From NCBI GenBank assembly GCA_002424645.1, contig DIKU01000089.1:13086-29636 (forward strand): a stretch of DNA of 16,551 nucleotides, read 5' to 3'. The position numbers and the translations under genes are program-made. Source of the DNA: Pelobacter sp. UBA5610 (lineage in GTDB: Bacteria > Desulfobacterota > Desulfuromonadia > Desulfuromonadales > Syntrophotaleaceae). The notes beneath the pieces were generated by a model. It was not told where the DNA came from, searched no databases, and saw only the letters and a program-made list of their open reading frames with translations. Positions 1 through 6,824 of this stretch are shown here, piece by piece. Every line of letters starts with the position of its first letter. Position 1 is the first letter of the stretch.

Positions 1-18
1 GGGATGTGTCCCGGAATT

Positions 19-957
19 TTATTGCGGATTGTGGAGCTGGAAATGGACGGGAACTAAAACGGTGTCGGCCTTTGGTGTCCCATTAATACTTGCCGGACGG
101 AATCGCCACTTGGACACGGTCTGGAGAGCTGTGTCATCAAGTATTCCATACCCGGATGATGTTTCGATATGCGCCGAGAGAACCTTGCCGCTGGAAGATA
201 CGTCCACCCGCAGCAAGACGTCTCCTTCCCACCCTCTGCGGCGTGCGCTGTGCGGGTAGGGCATGGGGGGATTGTCACCGTAGCCCAAGGGGGTTGCGCG
301 TAACATTCCAAGTCCTGTGCCGGTGCTGACTGGTCCACTCCCGGGAATCCCGTTGTTCGCATTGGCCTGCCCGCCAGGTACCCCCCCGGTTTGTTCGCCT
401 GCATGAGATAAGGTTCCATCCTGTTGCGCGCCGCCATTCATCTCTTCGAGAACGCTGGTCGGCCCTGCTGTAGGGAGAGCAGCCTCCTGTGAGCGTTTCC
501 CATTATCTGTCACTATTGCGCCAGGTGTGGATAACTCTGTGGGTAATACCCTTGCCCCTGGTATAACCCGGGGTTTTGAAGGTTTTTTGATAATTCTTTT
601 AGGGATGGATGGCGCCGCAGTTGGGATTTTTAAGGCTTGTTGCGGCGGAGCGGGCTGGCTGGAAACGGACAGCGTATTTTCAGGCGTTTCGCGGGGTTGG
701 GTTGAGGCTGTTCCCGCAGATCCGCCTGCCGGACGGAGATCGACCACGACATAGGATGGCTGATCGACCTTCCAGGACGGTGGCAGTGGCCAAAGTGCAA
801 GTGTTGCCACATGAATACCCAGGGATAGCATCAACCACAGGGTGAAGGTTTCATGAGGAATAAGCACAGCTGATAGTAGCCTCTTGTTTGGTCGTACGGG
901 ACTCTTAAGGTGACCTCCCGGCAACCTGGTTTGCCGGGAGGTGGTTGACTTCAACAT
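19..957 (-). CDS. tonB: TonB-family energy transducer
   Basis: This protein couples the inner-membrane proton motive force, through ExbB/ExbD, to TonB-dependent outer-membrane receptors. From the ATG at 957 it is 312 aa. A basic N-terminus precedes one membrane anchor at about residues 37-59. A long periplasmic linker rich in Pro, Gly and Ser follows, with a basic KRIIKKPSKPR patch. The C-terminal TonB domain (about 230-308) shows the family pattern: YPHSARRRGWEG, then a valine-rich strand, then SSGYGILDDTAL and KWRFRPA. The frame is also open to a TTG at 981 (320 aa). Neither start has a strong ribosome site, so the ATG is a preference. The gene begins about 50 nt after the BtuB-type receptor, so the two are probably cotranscribed under the cobalamin riboswitch. 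No exbB or exbD is in the window. Family assignment is firm; dedication to B12 uptake is inferred from position. Confidence 0.9.
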   Translation of the reverse strand: MLKSTTSRQTRLPGGHLKSPVRPNKRLLSAVLIPHETFTLWLMLSLGIHVATLALWPLPPSWKVDQPSYVVVDLRPAGGSAGTASTQPRETPENTLSVSSQPAPPQQALKIPTAAPSIPKRIIKKPSKPRVIPGARVLPTELSTPGAIVTDNGKRSQEAALPTAGPTSVLEEMNGGAQQDGTLSHAGEQTGGVPGGQANANNGIPGSGPVSTGTGLGMLRATPLGYGDNPPMPYPHSARRRGWEGDVLLRVDVSSSGKVLSAHIETSSGYGILDDTALQTVSKWRFRPASINGTPKADTVLVPVHFQLHNPQ

Positions 958-1008
958 TTTATTTGTTTGTTTTGCTTTCAAAATACGAATTTAATCCTGC
1001 TGCAGGGT

Positions 1009-2943
1009 TTAAAAGGTCAAGTTGGCGCCTGCATAGCCTGCAATGCCTGGCGTACCAAACCCATTGACTTCTTCGTACTCTTCATCAAACAAGTTTTCCA
1101 CTCTGCCGTGAATTCTGAGATGTTTGTTGATCTCATATGAAAGCCCCAGATTGACGACAGTGTAGGCGCCAAGGCTGGTTGTTTTGCTCCAATCATAAAG
1201 ATCCAGGTCATCGCGCTCGCCTACATAAAAAATGTCGAGATTGATGTTGCCGGCATCGAGAAAACGGTAGTTTGCATTTATGTTGTATTTATGGCGAGGG
1301 CGGCGCAGCAATTGCTCGCCTGTGCTTCGGTTCTCGGTGTCTGTGTACGTGTAACTTGCAGACAGTGTCAAGTCGTCAACGGGCCGCAAAGAAGCGGTGA
1401 CTTCGATTCCCTTGGTCTGTGCTTCGTCAACATTTTCATACTCGTACTTAAAACTGTTCAAGCTGAAAAAGGTGTTAATCAGGTCCTCAAAATGGTTTTC
1501 GAAGTAGGTTGCCCCGAGAGTTATGCGGTCGTCCCACAGATTTTGTTCGAGGCCGATGTCCCATCCGCGACTTTTTTCGGGTGTGAGGTCCGGGTTGCCT
1601 AGAACATACGTTGAATTTTCAAAAAGCTGTGCCAGTGTTGGAGCTTTGAATGCAGTCCCGTAAGTTCCCTTGATGCGGGTGCCTGTAGGGCGAAATAAGT
1701 AGCTGCTGGTAATTCTGTAGGTCAGTCGGGAACCAAAGGTCTGGTGGTCGTCCACGCGGACACCGAGGGTAGTGATGAAGTCTTGCCAGAGTCTGATCTG
1801 ATCCTGGATGTAGTAGCCAACGGTCTCAGCGCTCTTTTTTTCAAAAGCGTCGTTGGTGTTCCATGTGGGGTCTGCATAGACATACTCGGATGCCCCCTGG
1901 GCCTCTTCCTTTTCGTATTCGACGCCTGCGGTCAGGGTGTTGGCAGGGTGAAGGTAGAGGTTATTCTGCCAGTCAACCTTGTACAGTCGGCTGTCGTAGG
2001 TGGTCAGGCTGCTGTCGGAGGGATGTGCAGCATCGGTTTCATCGCGGTTTTCCCGTTCATAGTCCGTCAGCGAAAAGCCCAGTTTTTGTTCCCATAAATC
2101 ATTCAGCAACATTAGTCGGGCCTGAACGCGTAAATAGAGAGCTTCGGAATCAAAGGTGTTATTGGGGTCATCGCCGAAGGGGCCGGCAAAGGTATCCAGG
2201 TCCGCCTCGGAATCGACATAGCGTAAGATAAAATCGATATCAAGGTCATCGGTGGGCGTAAGTCCAAGTCGCGTAGAAACGGTGGTGCGGTCATAGCCAT
2301 CTTTTTCCGAGTTGCCATATCTTTCGGCAGCCGCCGATATGCCGTTGGACTCAAGAAAGGATGCAACCAGGGAGTAGTTCAGCAGCTCATTTCCCCCGTT
2401 GATAGAGAGTTGTTCCTGGTGGGTATCGAAGCTTCCACCCTCGGCGGACAGGCTGACCTGGGGTTTGCCACTGCCTTTGCGGGTAATGATGTTGATGACG
2501 CCACCCAGGGCGTCGGAACCGTAGAGGGTGCTGCCTGGGCCTCTTACGATCTCGATTCGTTCGATATTGTCGGTCGCCAGGGAAGCGAAGTCAAAGGACC
2601 GTCCAGGATTGGACGGGTCATTGATTTCGATGCCATCAACCAGGACCAGGGTGTGGGTGGAGTTTCCGCCGCGAAGGAAAATAGAAGTTTGTTGTCCCAG
2701 GCCCCCCTGCCTTACAACGTCAAGGCCAGGTACGCTTCGTAGCACCTCTTCGACCGAATTGGTCTGCTTGTTCTCGATATCTTGGCGGGTAATGACGGTG
2801 ACGGAGCTGGCTATTTCGCGTAAAGGCGTTTCAATCTTCGTTGCTGTCACAACGACCGGTTCGAGGGTGGTCAGGTCGGTAGCGAATGCAGTGAATGGCT
2901 GCAACAATGCCCCGACCAGGGCCAAAGACAGGATTTTAACCAT
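1009..2943 (-). CDS. btuB: TonB-dependent outer-membrane receptor, BtuB type (vitamin B12/corrinoid)
   Basis: This is an outer-membrane beta-barrel receptor that should import cobalamin or related corrinoids using TonB. I place the start at the ATG at 2943 (644 aa), because AAGGAGGAG lies 9 nt upstream and a Sec signal peptide follows at once (about 1-21, ending AFA). A frame extension to 3018 runs back through the riboswitch expression platform and lacks a ribosome site. The TonB box EPVVVTATK is near the mature N-terminus. The plug domain (about 30-150) has TRQDIE, SVEEVLRSVPGLDV, IFLRGGNS, LVLVDGIEIND, RIEIVRGPGSTLYGSDALGGVINI, very like BtuB. The rest is barrel strands with VENLFDEEYEEV and a terminal Phe. 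A cobalamin riboswitch directly upstream makes a corrinoid substrate the best reading. TonB follows downstream. Confidence 0.9.
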   Translation of the reverse strand: MVKILSLALVGALLQPFTAFATDLTTLEPVVVTATKIETPLREIASSVTVITRQDIENKQTNSVEEVLRSVPGLDVVRQGGLGQQTSIFLRGGNSTHTLVLVDGIEINDPSNPGRSFDFASLATDNIERIEIVRGPGSTLYGSDALGGVINIITRKGSGKPQVSLSAEGGSFDTHQEQLSINGGNELLNYSLVASFLESNGISAAAERYGNSEKDGYDRTTVSTRLGLTPTDDLDIDFILRYVDSEADLDTFAGPFGDDPNNTFDSEALYLRVQARLMLLNDLWEQKLGFSLTDYERENRDETDAAHPSDSSLTTYDSRLYKVDWQNNLYLHPANTLTAGVEYEKEEAQGASEYVYADPTWNTNDAFEKKSAETVGYYIQDQIRLWQDFITTLGVRVDDHQTFGSRLTYRITSSYLFRPTGTRIKGTYGTAFKAPTLAQLFENSTYVLGNPDLTPEKSRGWDIGLEQNLWDDRITLGATYFENHFEDLINTFFSLNSFKYEYENVDEAQTKGIEVTASLRPVDDLTLSASYTYTDTENRSTGEQLLRRPRHKYNINANYRFLDAGNINLDIFYVGERDDLDLYDWSKTTSLGAYTVVNLGLSYEINKHLRIHGRVENLFDEEYEEVNGFGTPGIAGYAGANLTF

Positions 2944-2952
2944 AAAGAAAAA

Positions 2953-2992
2953 CTCCTCCTTGTGCCCAGGCAGGAGTGAGCACGAAGAGGAG
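2953..2992 (-). promoter_or_regulatory. Shine-Dalgarno-sequestering hairpin (riboswitch expression platform)
   Basis: On the minus strand CTCCTCTTCGTG (2992-2981) can pair with CACAAGGAGGAG (2964-2953). This gives an almost complete 12-position stem with one mismatch and one G-U, closing a 16-nt loop. The second arm contains the whole Shine-Dalgarno sequence of the BtuB-type receptor, so the stem would block translation initiation. No U-tract follows, so this is a translational rather than a transcriptional off-switch. A second small hairpin (CTTCCC/GGGAAG, 3081-3061) lies between the aptamer and this stem and might take part in switching. Confidence 0.75.
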
Positions 2993-3096
2993 AATGGTCC
3001 TTTGCGTCGGCACATCAAATAATCAATGTGACTGCAACAGCGACGACCGCTTCAGCCCACCTTCCCATAAGCCCGGGGAAGATGATGTGGGATGTC

Positions 3097-3246
3097 CGAA
3101 ACGGCAGGTATACTGGCTTGCGAATCGCTCTTGAAACCGCCTTCCCAGCAAAAGTGCCAGTGGCTTATTGGTCTCTCGTCCTCGCTTACAGTGGCGGGTC
3201 CGCGGGGGATTTACACCCCTCTTCCCTCTTGCGCCCTAAGGCACCG
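3097..3246 (-). ncRNA. Cobalamin riboswitch aptamer
   Basis: The minus-strand leader of the BtuB-type gene contains the ordered conserved blocks of the cobalamin riboswitch. These are GGTGCC (3245-3240), an AGGGAAGAGGGGTGTAAAT block, CCGCCACTGTAAGCG around 3197-3183, AGCCACTGG, and the B12 box AGCCAGTATACCTGCC (3118-3103). This aptamer binds adenosylcobalamin or related cobalamins and normally lowers expression when B12 is plentiful. It sits just downstream of a sigma70-like promoter and upstream of an SD-masking hairpin, so control is probably translational. The boundaries are approximate and follow the conserved blocks rather than a covariance model. Confidence 0.93.
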
Positions 3247-3262
3247 TCGAACGTATACCGTA

Positions 3263-3291
3263 AATGTAACTGTATTGAATGAAATTGTAAA
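3263..3291 (-). promoter_or_regulatory. Sigma70-like promoter for the btuB-tonB transcript
   Basis: On the minus strand TTTACA (3291-3286) and TACATT (3268-3263) are separated by 17 nt and match the -35 and -10 hexamers. Transcription would begin near 3256, just before the first conserved block of the cobalamin riboswitch, which is where a leader of this kind should start. The -10 match is only four of six, so this is a candidate. Confidence 0.5.
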
Positions 3292-3318
3292 GTAAGCCCG
3301 TGGTCTTATGCGAAAAAA

Positions 3319-3543
3319 TCAACCACCGCCAACCTTGGGAAAGAGGGACAGGATCTGACCATCCACCAGGACCTGCTCGGGGAGTACGTGACGTCCGTCT
3401 ATCAGGGCAACGCCGAGTTCCGGGCCGTCGATGTTGAGTGCCGTCAGGATGTCGCCAACGGTGGCTGCTTCAGGAAAGTCTTGCTCGGCCATCTTGAATC
3501 GGTTGTCACGAAAGCCTGCAAAAAGTTTAACAGTGATTTTCAT
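3319..3543 (-). CDS. MoaD/ThiS-like sulfur carrier
   Basis: This 74-aa protein has the ubiquitin-like beta-grasp length and pattern of MoaD. It opens with the strand MKITVKLFAGFRD, has TVGDILTAL in the middle helix, and has LVDGQILSLFPKVGGG at the C-terminus. In the MoaD/ThiS family the terminal Gly-Gly is adenylated and loaded with sulfur, and MoaD donates it to make the dithiolene of the pterin cofactor. Here the tail is three glycines. The gene lies downstream of the AOR, so its likely role is cofactor supply for that enzyme, as seen in other AOR clusters. The partner MoaE and the activating enzyme MoeB are not in the window. A strong terminator separates it from AOR, so it relies on read-through or its own weak promoter. 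The ribosome site (AGGTG) is modest. Confidence 0.85.
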   Translation of the reverse strand: MKITVKLFAGFRDNRFKMAEQDFPEAATVGDILTALNIDGPELGVALIDGRHVLPEQVLVDGQILSLFPKVGGG

Positions 3544-3610
3544 GGGGCACCTGTTCTTCGATCAGCTAAAGAAAGATAAATTGCCTCGGAATGAAGGCGG
3601 GAACGCAAAA

Positions 3611-3646
3611 ATAATTAAAAAAATGGGCACCCCCATTGGGGTGCCC
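3611..3646 (-). terminator. Rho-independent terminator after the AOR gene
   Basis: On the minus strand GGGCACCCC and GGGGTGCCC form a perfect 9-bp GC-rich stem with a 4-nt loop (3646-3625). An A/T-rich tract of mostly T follows (ATTTTTTTAATTATTTTT, 3624 onward). It starts 27 nt beyond the AOR stop codon. It should end most AOR transcripts and reduce read-through into the MoaD-like gene. Confidence 0.92.
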
Positions 3647-3672
3647 ACTGGTATTGCATGTCAGCGTGTATT

Positions 3673-5406
3673 TTAGAAGTTCCAGACTTCGTCGATTTCA
3701 GCCGGGGTGAAGTCCCATACCGCGTTGTGGGGAGGGATCGGCTCGTACTCGAAGAATTCGGGCAGACGGTCGTCTTCAGCGGTGAAGCCGGCTGCAGTGT
3801 TGAATTCTTTTTCCATTTTCAGGATCTTGGCACCCATGCCGACGAAATCGTCAACGCTCATGTCAACGCCGTAACGGGCAGCGATCATGTCAACCATGGC
3901 GGGCATTACTTCGGGGATATCCAGGCAAGGGAAGGCAACGAAGATACACATACCGGTGCTGTCAACTGCGGTGGTAGCGATCTGCAGGTTGCGGGACAGT
4001 TCAACCTGGCCGTCCTTGCTCAAGGGGTCAACGAAGCCGCCGACTTTGAGGATGTTGGTGGCGATGGTGTAACCGGCGGTGTGGTCGGCACCCTGGGTAG
4101 AGGTAGCGTAGGTGATGCCGATACCTTTAACCGAACGGGGGTCGTAAGCCGGGATGCCCTGGTTTTTAACAACCGGAACGCGGGTCAGGCCGAAAGCCTG
4201 GCCGACGGAGCCGGTACCGTTACCGAGGATACGGCCGATGGGGGTACACTTGCCGATTTCTTCGTTCATGATGCGCAGACCTTCTTTGCCATCACCCCAG
4301 GGCAGTACGCCGGCTTCCATGGCGACGGCGAGAAGTACGGCGCCTTCGATGGAGTCGATGCCGATGTTGTCCATGGCGTTGTCGATACGGGCGCAGTCAT
4401 CAAGGTCTTCGATCAGGCAGTTGATACCAAGGCCCCATACGGTTTCATATTCGAAGCCGGAGGTGATGTACTCGCCTTTTTCGTCAACATAAACCTGGGA
4501 ACACTGAATGATACAACCGGCATGGCAGCCGTGCTTGGTGTGACCATTGGGGCGACCGGCGATGGTGTCGTGCATGGTTTCGCCGGACACTTTGTCGTGG
4601 TGCTCGCACTGGCCGTATTTGAAGTTTTTGGTCGGCAGGCCGCCAGCTTCGTTCAGGATGTTGATCAGAACGTTGGTGCCGTAGATGGGCAGACCTTCGC
4701 CGGTAACCGGGTGGTCGAGCATACCTTTGGCGAATACTTTGGCAGCGGCGCGGAATTTTTCGGGATCGGCGATTTCAACTTTGCCGGCGCCGGTAGCATC
4801 AACGGTGATGCACTTGATCATTTTGGAGCCCATAACGGCGCCGAGGCCGCCACGGCCATGGGAACGGATCTTCTGGTCGGGGTCTTTGACCGAGATGTTG
4901 GCAGCAGCAAGGCGATTTTCGCCGGGGACGCCGATGGTCATGACGCCGATTTTGGTGTCGTACTTGGCGTTCATGGCATCGATAACGGCGAAGTTCTGCT
5001 TGCCGACCAGTTCGGAAGCGTCTTCAAAGGTTACGCCGTCCATGGTGACATGCAGGCGGTACCATTTGTTGTCCTTGGGCTGGCCTTCGATGATCATGGC
5101 TTTGATGCCCATCTTGGCGAACTGCTGAGCGGTGGTGCCGCCGGCGTTGGATTCCTTGATGGTGCCGGTCAGGGGGCTCTTGGCGCCTGCCGACATACGG
5201 CCGGACTGGGCAGCCGCGGTGCCGGACAGCTGGCCGGGAGCGAATACCAGTTTGTTGTTGGGTCCGAGGGGGTGGCACATCGGGGGTACTTCTGCTGCTA
5301 CGATGGTGGAGGTCAAGGCACGACCGCCCAAAGTAACAAATTCGGCGGGCACTTTCTCGACTTTGCAGGTCAGATCCGACATGTTAACGCGGAAAATCTT
5401 ATCCAT
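3673..5406 (-). CDS. aor: Tungsten-type aldehyde:ferredoxin oxidoreductase
   Basis: AOR-family enzymes oxidise aldehydes to acids, or reduce acids, with ferredoxin. They use a tungsten (or molybdenum) bis-pterin and one 4Fe-4S cluster in the cytoplasm. The 577-aa length is typical. The N-terminal pterin-binding region has PGQLSGTAAAQSGR (57-70) and GRGGLGAVMGSK (184-195). Cluster ligands are Cys294, Cys298, Cys302 and Cys487. The two acidic pterin motifs are DNIGID (346-351) and DSTGMC (482-487). The first three cysteines are spaced C-x3-C-x3-C, unlike the C-x2-C-x3-C of the Pyrococcus furiosus enzyme. I recall similar spacing in YdhV-like members. No signal peptide is seen. The start at 5406 has GGAGG 8 nt upstream. 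Third codon positions are strongly biased to G/C, consistent with high expression. It has its own promoter, riboswitch leader and terminator. The physiological substrate cannot be read from sequence. Confidence 0.95.
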   Translation of the reverse strand: MDKIFRVNMSDLTCKVEKVPAEFVTLGGRALTSTIVAAEVPPMCHPLGPNNKLVFAPGQLSGTAAAQSGRMSAGAKSPLTGTIKESNAGGTTAQQFAKMGIKAMIIEGQPKDNKWYRLHVTMDGVTFEDASELVGKQNFAVIDAMNAKYDTKIGVMTIGVPGENRLAAANISVKDPDQKIRSHGRGGLGAVMGSKMIKCITVDATGAGKVEIADPEKFRAAAKVFAKGMLDHPVTGEGLPIYGTNVLINILNEAGGLPTKNFKYGQCEHHDKVSGETMHDTIAGRPNGHTKHGCHAGCIIQCSQVYVDEKGEYITSGFEYETVWGLGINCLIEDLDDCARIDNAMDNIGIDSIEGAVLLAVAMEAGVLPWGDGKEGLRIMNEEIGKCTPIGRILGNGTGSVGQAFGLTRVPVVKNQGIPAYDPRSVKGIGITYATSTQGADHTAGYTIATNILKVGGFVDPLSKDGQVELSRNLQIATTAVDSTGMCIFVAFPCLDIPEVMPAMVDMIAARYGVDMSVDDFVGMGAKILKMEKEFNTAAGFTAEDDRLPEFFEYEPIPPHNAVWDFTPAEIDEVWNF

Positions 5407-5425
5407 TTTGTACTTCCTCCCAATC

Positions 5426-5454
5426 TTTTACATCTGGAATGGTTCCGGGTAAAA
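5426..5454 (-). promoter_or_regulatory. Hairpin between the Moco/Tuco aptamer and the AOR ribosome site
   Basis: On the minus strand TTTTAC (5454-5449) pairs with GTAAAA (5431-5426), with an inner GGAA/TTCC stem. The hairpin begins where the aptamer closing stem ends and stops one base before GATTGGGAGG, which carries the AOR SD sequence. It probably belongs to the expression platform. The same region allows an alternative pairing described in the findings. Confidence 0.5.
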
Positions 5455-5549
5455 TCTCCTTTCCAAAAGGGAGGCGCCACTGTTTCCAGCGGAACCCGTC
5501 GGCCTGTCGCCATAAGGACCTTCCCAGTAGGCAGCGAGGCTCGGAGATT
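5453..5549 (-). ncRNA. Moco/Tuco riboswitch (molybdenum or tungsten cofactor RNA motif)
   Basis: The AOR leader carries sequence I recognise as the Moco RNA motif. It has CTCCGAGCC near the 5' side, then GCCTACTGGGAAGG, then AGGCCGACGGGTTCCGCTGG, a GAAA-capped hairpin (CCGCTG/CAGTGG), and GGCGCCTCCC. The closing stem is AATCTCC (5549-5543) with GGAGATT (5459-5453). A GCCT/AGGC stem encloses the central part, where only a short GTC/GAC stem is possible. The motif is known upstream of molybdenum cofactor genes. Variants lacking the P3 stem have been proposed to sense tungsten cofactor, which would suit an AOR gene. The class is recognised by eye; the ligand is inferred from the downstream gene. 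Confidence 0.85.
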
Positions 5550-5605
5550 GGTAGTACTGCGTCAATCTGTGATGCTGATCTTGAAGGACTTTTCTAAGTA
5601 GGGAA

Positions 5606-5635
5606 CTTATAGCATAAAATAGAACGAAAGTTCAA
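5606..5635 (-). promoter_or_regulatory. Extended -10 sigma70 promoter for AOR
   Basis: On the minus strand TTGAAC (5635-5630) is an 18-nt spacer away from TATAAG (5611-5606). The latter is preceded by TGC, giving the extended -10 TGCTATAAG. Transcription would start near 5598, leaving a leader of about 190 nt that contains the whole riboswitch. An inverted repeat GAAC-TTTC-GTTC overlaps the -35. Confidence 0.65.
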
Positions 5636-5792
5636 TATCGGATGATGTATACATTTGTCTGAAGGGAATGTTTTTTTTAAAAAAAGTGTAACAATCTGAA
5701 ATCACATCAAAAAATTTTAGATTTTGGTTAGCAAACAGCGTGGTTTTCCGGATCGCTTGAGGGCGTAAATAAAGTTTCTACCACGATTGGCA
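5636..5792. other. AT-rich intergenic spacer between batB and the AOR promoter
   Basis: No gene is visible here. The stretch holds a perfect 10-bp palindrome ATGTATACAT (5645-5654) just upstream of the AOR -35, and an abrupt T8A7 tract (5671-5685). A long-range stem (CGTGGT/ACCACG) downstream of batB has too large a loop and no adjacent U-run to count as a terminator. Confidence 0.5.
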
Positions 5793-6815
5793 TCATAAAA
5801 GTAAAAAAGGAATATAAAAAAACAGGCTACCGAGAAGGAAAATCGGCGCGCAATCGAATGGCGCACGCTGGGGAGGAATGTCGACCGGGGCAACAACTGT
5901 TGTCGTGATGTTTTGCATGAGTTTTGCGGCGATTTCTTTCTGTTGGTTTTCGCCGAGATTGAAATAGGCTCCGCCGGTTGCGGCCGCGATTTCCTGTAAC
6001 GGTTGTTGGTCGAGTCGGGTTTTCAGTGGGAGATCCTGATTGTCCATGTAAAAGCCGTCGATGTCGGTGGCGCCCTTTCTGCGGATAGGAATATAGACCT
6101 CGGTCGTATGTCCGACGCCAACGGTAAAAACGGGGATGATGCCATCGCTTCTTGCGGAGAGGTTTTGTACGATCTCGGAACGGGTATTTTCGGTATCTTC
6201 GCCATCCGTTATGAGAATCACTGCTTTTGCCGGGATTCCTGCCTGGCTTTCCACCATCATCACCCCGCTGTCTAAGGCAGCGAGAAGATTGCTGCCTGAT
6301 TCGGTCAGGTCGCCAAGGTTTGTATGGGTGATCATGTAACGCAAAAAGCCGAGATCCCGGGTGGGCGAAACAACCTCGATGCCGTTACGCGCAAAAAAGA
6401 ACAGGCCGACTTTTTCTCCATCAAGATGTTCGACCAAGCTAAGCGCCAGGCGCCGCGCGGCATTAATCCGGTTGGAAAGAGGTGCTGTGCGCTCCCCCGG
6501 CTGCCGTTGCAGGACCACATCTTCGGCCAACATCGATTTGCTGACATCGATGCCGATGGCCAGCACCAGGTTGTCGCTGACATTGCCGGAACGCAATACG
6601 GTAATACTGGGTCCAGCCAGGGCTGTCACCAGGCAGGCCAATCCCAATAACGGCAGCAGACCACGGCTTATGAGACGCCAAAGGGGTCTATCGCCTGAGT
6701 CCGCTCTGAATCGTCTGCGTAAACGCCCAAGAAAACGTTCGGTGGATAGAACGCGCCAACCGATCGGCAGGAGTAGCAACAGAAGCCAGAACATCTGTGG
6801 AGAATGGAATCGCAT
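5793..6815 (-). CDS. batB: BatB-like membrane-anchored von Willebrand A protein
   Basis: Bat proteins work with a MoxR ATPase in the bacterial envelope; the system is linked to aerotolerance and stress resistance in other bacteria, with poorly defined substrates. The 340-aa sequence has two N-terminal membrane segments (about 7-22 and 50-70), a vWA domain (about 84-285) and a C-terminal membrane segment (about 322-340). The metal-dependent adhesion site is complete: DVSKS (90-94), Thr171 in GDLTESGSN, and Asp204 in ITDGED. The DNLVLAIGIDVSKSM and RINAARRL patterns fit BatB. It is the last gene of the Bat run and starts 9 nt after the preceding stop codon, so the two are cotranscribed. It ends in FLLL with almost no tail. 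Assignment to the BatA/BatB family is firm; BatB rather than BatA rests on domain layout and gene order. Confidence 0.9.
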   Translation of the reverse strand: MRFHSPQMFWLLLLLLPIGWRVLSTERFLGRLRRRFRADSGDRPLWRLISRGLLPLLGLACLVTALAGPSITVLRSGNVSDNLVLAIGIDVSKSMLAEDVVLQRQPGERTAPLSNRINAARRLALSLVEHLDGEKVGLFFFARNGIEVVSPTRDLGFLRYMITHTNLGDLTESGSNLLAALDSGVMMVESQAGIPAKAVILITDGEDTENTRSEIVQNLSARSDGIIPVFTVGVGHTTEVYIPIRRKGATDIDGFYMDNQDLPLKTRLDQQPLQEIAAATGGAYFNLGENQQKEIAAKLMQNITTTVVAPVDIPPQRAPFDCAPIFLLGSLFFYIPFLLL

Positions 6816-6824
6816 GTCAGGACC

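Noticed and set aside
2944..3018. Extension of the BtuB-type receptor to a start at 3018
   Set aside because: Its 25 codons are the riboswitch expression platform. The ATG at 2943 has a strong SD and is followed at once by a signal peptide.
3658..5601. A 647-codon plus-strand open frame opposite the AOR gene
   Set aside because: It mirrors AOR, whose strong G/C bias at third positions removes stop codons from the antisense frame. Its translation is Gly/Ala/Asp/Val/Phe-rich with no family motif, whereas the minus strand gives a full set of AOR motifs.
5671..5685. T8A7 tract considered as an intrinsic terminator for the Bat operon
   Set aside because: No GC-rich stem lies immediately before it on the minus strand; nearby stems are only 3-5 bp and AT-rich.
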